Positions 5,470-6,188 of a stretch of 6,188 nt of DNA are shown here, piece by piece. Source of the DNA: Blastococcus sp. (lineage in GTDB: Bacteria > Actinomycetota > Actinomycetes > Mycobacteriales > Geodermatophilaceae); assembly GCA_025963345.1 (NCBI GenBank), contig JAOPUS010000408.1:1-6188 (forward strand). Direction: 5' to 3'. The first letter of the stretch is position 1; the number at the start of each line of letters is the position of its first letter. The notes below the pieces were generated by a model. The model had not been told where the DNA came from. It worked only from the letters and a program-made list of their open reading frames with translations, and did no database searches. The translations under genes were made by a program, and so were the position numbers.

Positions 5470-6188
5470 TGTCGACGGGGCGGGCGCCGAGCTGGGCCCG
5501 CAGCAGCGAGAGCGCGGCCTGCTCCGGGTCGACGGCGGGCTCGGGATCGCGGTCCCCGCCGGCCGAGGACTCCGCGGCCCGCTCGGCCATCAGCTCGCTC
5601 GCCTCGGCGGCCTCGGCTGCGCGGGCGGCTTCCCGGGCCTGCTCGGGGGCAACAGGCGTGCCGGTGGACGCGGCAGCGCCCTCGACGACGGCGTCCACCC
5701 TCCAGCGCACGCCCAGCAGCTCGTTGAGCGCCTCGCGGATGACGTCCTTGTTCAGGTCGTCGGCGAGCCGCCGGGCCAGCGCCGGGGACGACGTCGCCAG
5801 CGTCAGGACGCCGTTGGACAGCTGGTGCACCTGGGCGTTCTTCAGCAGCGCCTCGGTCGTGCGCTTGTGCCGCTTGACGACGGCGAGCAGCTCCGGCCAG
5901 ACGCGGCGGACGTCGCTGGTCGTCAGCTCCCCGTCCGCGGCCGGCTCGGGGTTGGCCGAGACGACCGGGGTCGGCTCACCGCCGCGCGGAACCGGCGAGG
6001 ACTCGGCGGCCGCCCGCGGAGGGGCGGCGGCCGGGGCCTGCCCGTTCTCGGCTGCGTCGGTGCGGACCGCGGCGGCACGGGTGGCGGCCGGGCTGGCCGG
6101 ATGCGGCCAGTCCTCGTCGTCGGTGGGCTCCGGGGGCAGCGGGATGTCCGGCTCCGCGGTGGTCACGCGGGCCGGCTGGGGCGCCGGC
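5465..6188 (-). CDS. dnaX: DNA polymerase III subunit gamma/tau, C-terminal part (N-terminus beyond window)
   Basis: This is the clamp-loader subunit that joins the replicative polymerase and helps load the beta clamp. Only about 240 C-terminal residues are visible. They comprise a Pro/Ala/Glu-rich disordered linker (roughly the first 85), then the conserved tau-type domain from VWPELLAVVKRHKRTTEALL through NAQVHQLSNGVLTLATSS and LADDLNKDVIREALNELLGV to WRVDAVV. An Ala/Glu-rich segment and a closing ALSLLRAQLGARPVDS follow. A GTG at 6166 is not taken as the start, because the frame stays open upstream to the edge with the same Pro/Ala bias (PAPQPAR). The AAA+ ATPase domain lies outside the window. 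No A-rich slippery run is visible here, so this part gives no sign of programmed frameshifting. The gene ends 4 bp from the convergent amidase gene. The domain and the ebfC-recR context make the assignment strong. Confidence 0.9.
   Translation of the reverse strand, partial: PAPQPARVTTAEPDIPLPPEPTDDEDWPHPASPAATRAAAVRTDAAENGQAPAAAPPRAAAESSPVPRGGEPTPVVSANPEPAADGELTTSDVRRVWPELLAVVKRHKRTTEALLKNAQVHQLSNGVLTLATSSPALARRLADDLNKDVIREALNELLGVRWRVDAVVEGAAASTGTPVAPEQAREAARAAEAAEASELMAERAAESSAGGDRDPEPAVDPEQAALSLLRAQLGARPVDS

Noticed and set aside
6164..6166. GTG as the start of a separate small gene before the tau-type domain
   Set aside because: The frame stays open to the window edge with the same Pro/Ala-rich composition, so this is an internal valine of the dnaX linker.

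Overview
The window is GC-rich with GC-ending codons and GTG starts, as in a high-GC actinobacterium. The order dnaX / N-acetylmuramoyl-L-alanine amidase (opposite strand) / ebfC / recR matches, as I recall it, the Mycobacterium tuberculosis Rv3715c-Rv3717 neighbourhood with dnaZX nearby. That supports Actinomycetota. A soil actinobacterium such as Geodermatophilaceae is only a guess.

Layout from right to left, since most genes are on the minus strand. Positions 6188-5465 hold the C-terminal part of dnaX (DNA polymerase III gamma/tau), cut by the window edge. On the plus strand, 4645-5460 encodes a predicted lipoprotein amidase with all four Amidase_3 active-site residues; it ends tail to tail with dnaX, only 4 bp apart. 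Then come ebfC (4596-4249) and recR (4226-3627) on the minus strand, 22 bp apart. A regulatory gap (3626-3421) follows. After it lies a peptide/nickel-type ABC importer operon: a family 5 substrate-binding lipoprotein (3420-1786), a DppB-type permease (1669-563) and a DppC-type permease (563 to beyond position 1). The two permease genes share one base, and the ATPase genes would be expected beyond the left edge.

The genes form two functional blocks. The right block is chromosome maintenance (replication clamp-loader subunit, nucleoid-associated protein, recombinational repair protein) with a cell-wall hydrolase set into it. The left block is nutrient uptake: the lipoprotein captures an oligopeptide-like ligand outside the membrane and the two permeases form the channel.

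All the genes belong to known families and I found no convincing undescribed system. The notable signals are non-coding: a perfect 15-bp inverted repeat between the binding protein and its permease, a 14-bp palindrome formed around the two convergent stop codons, a possible leaderless promoter for ebfC in the 48-bp divergent gap, and a GC-rich hairpin just after recR. There is no gene-free stretch over 300 bases, and I saw no tRNA, rRNA, CRISPR array or insertion sequence.
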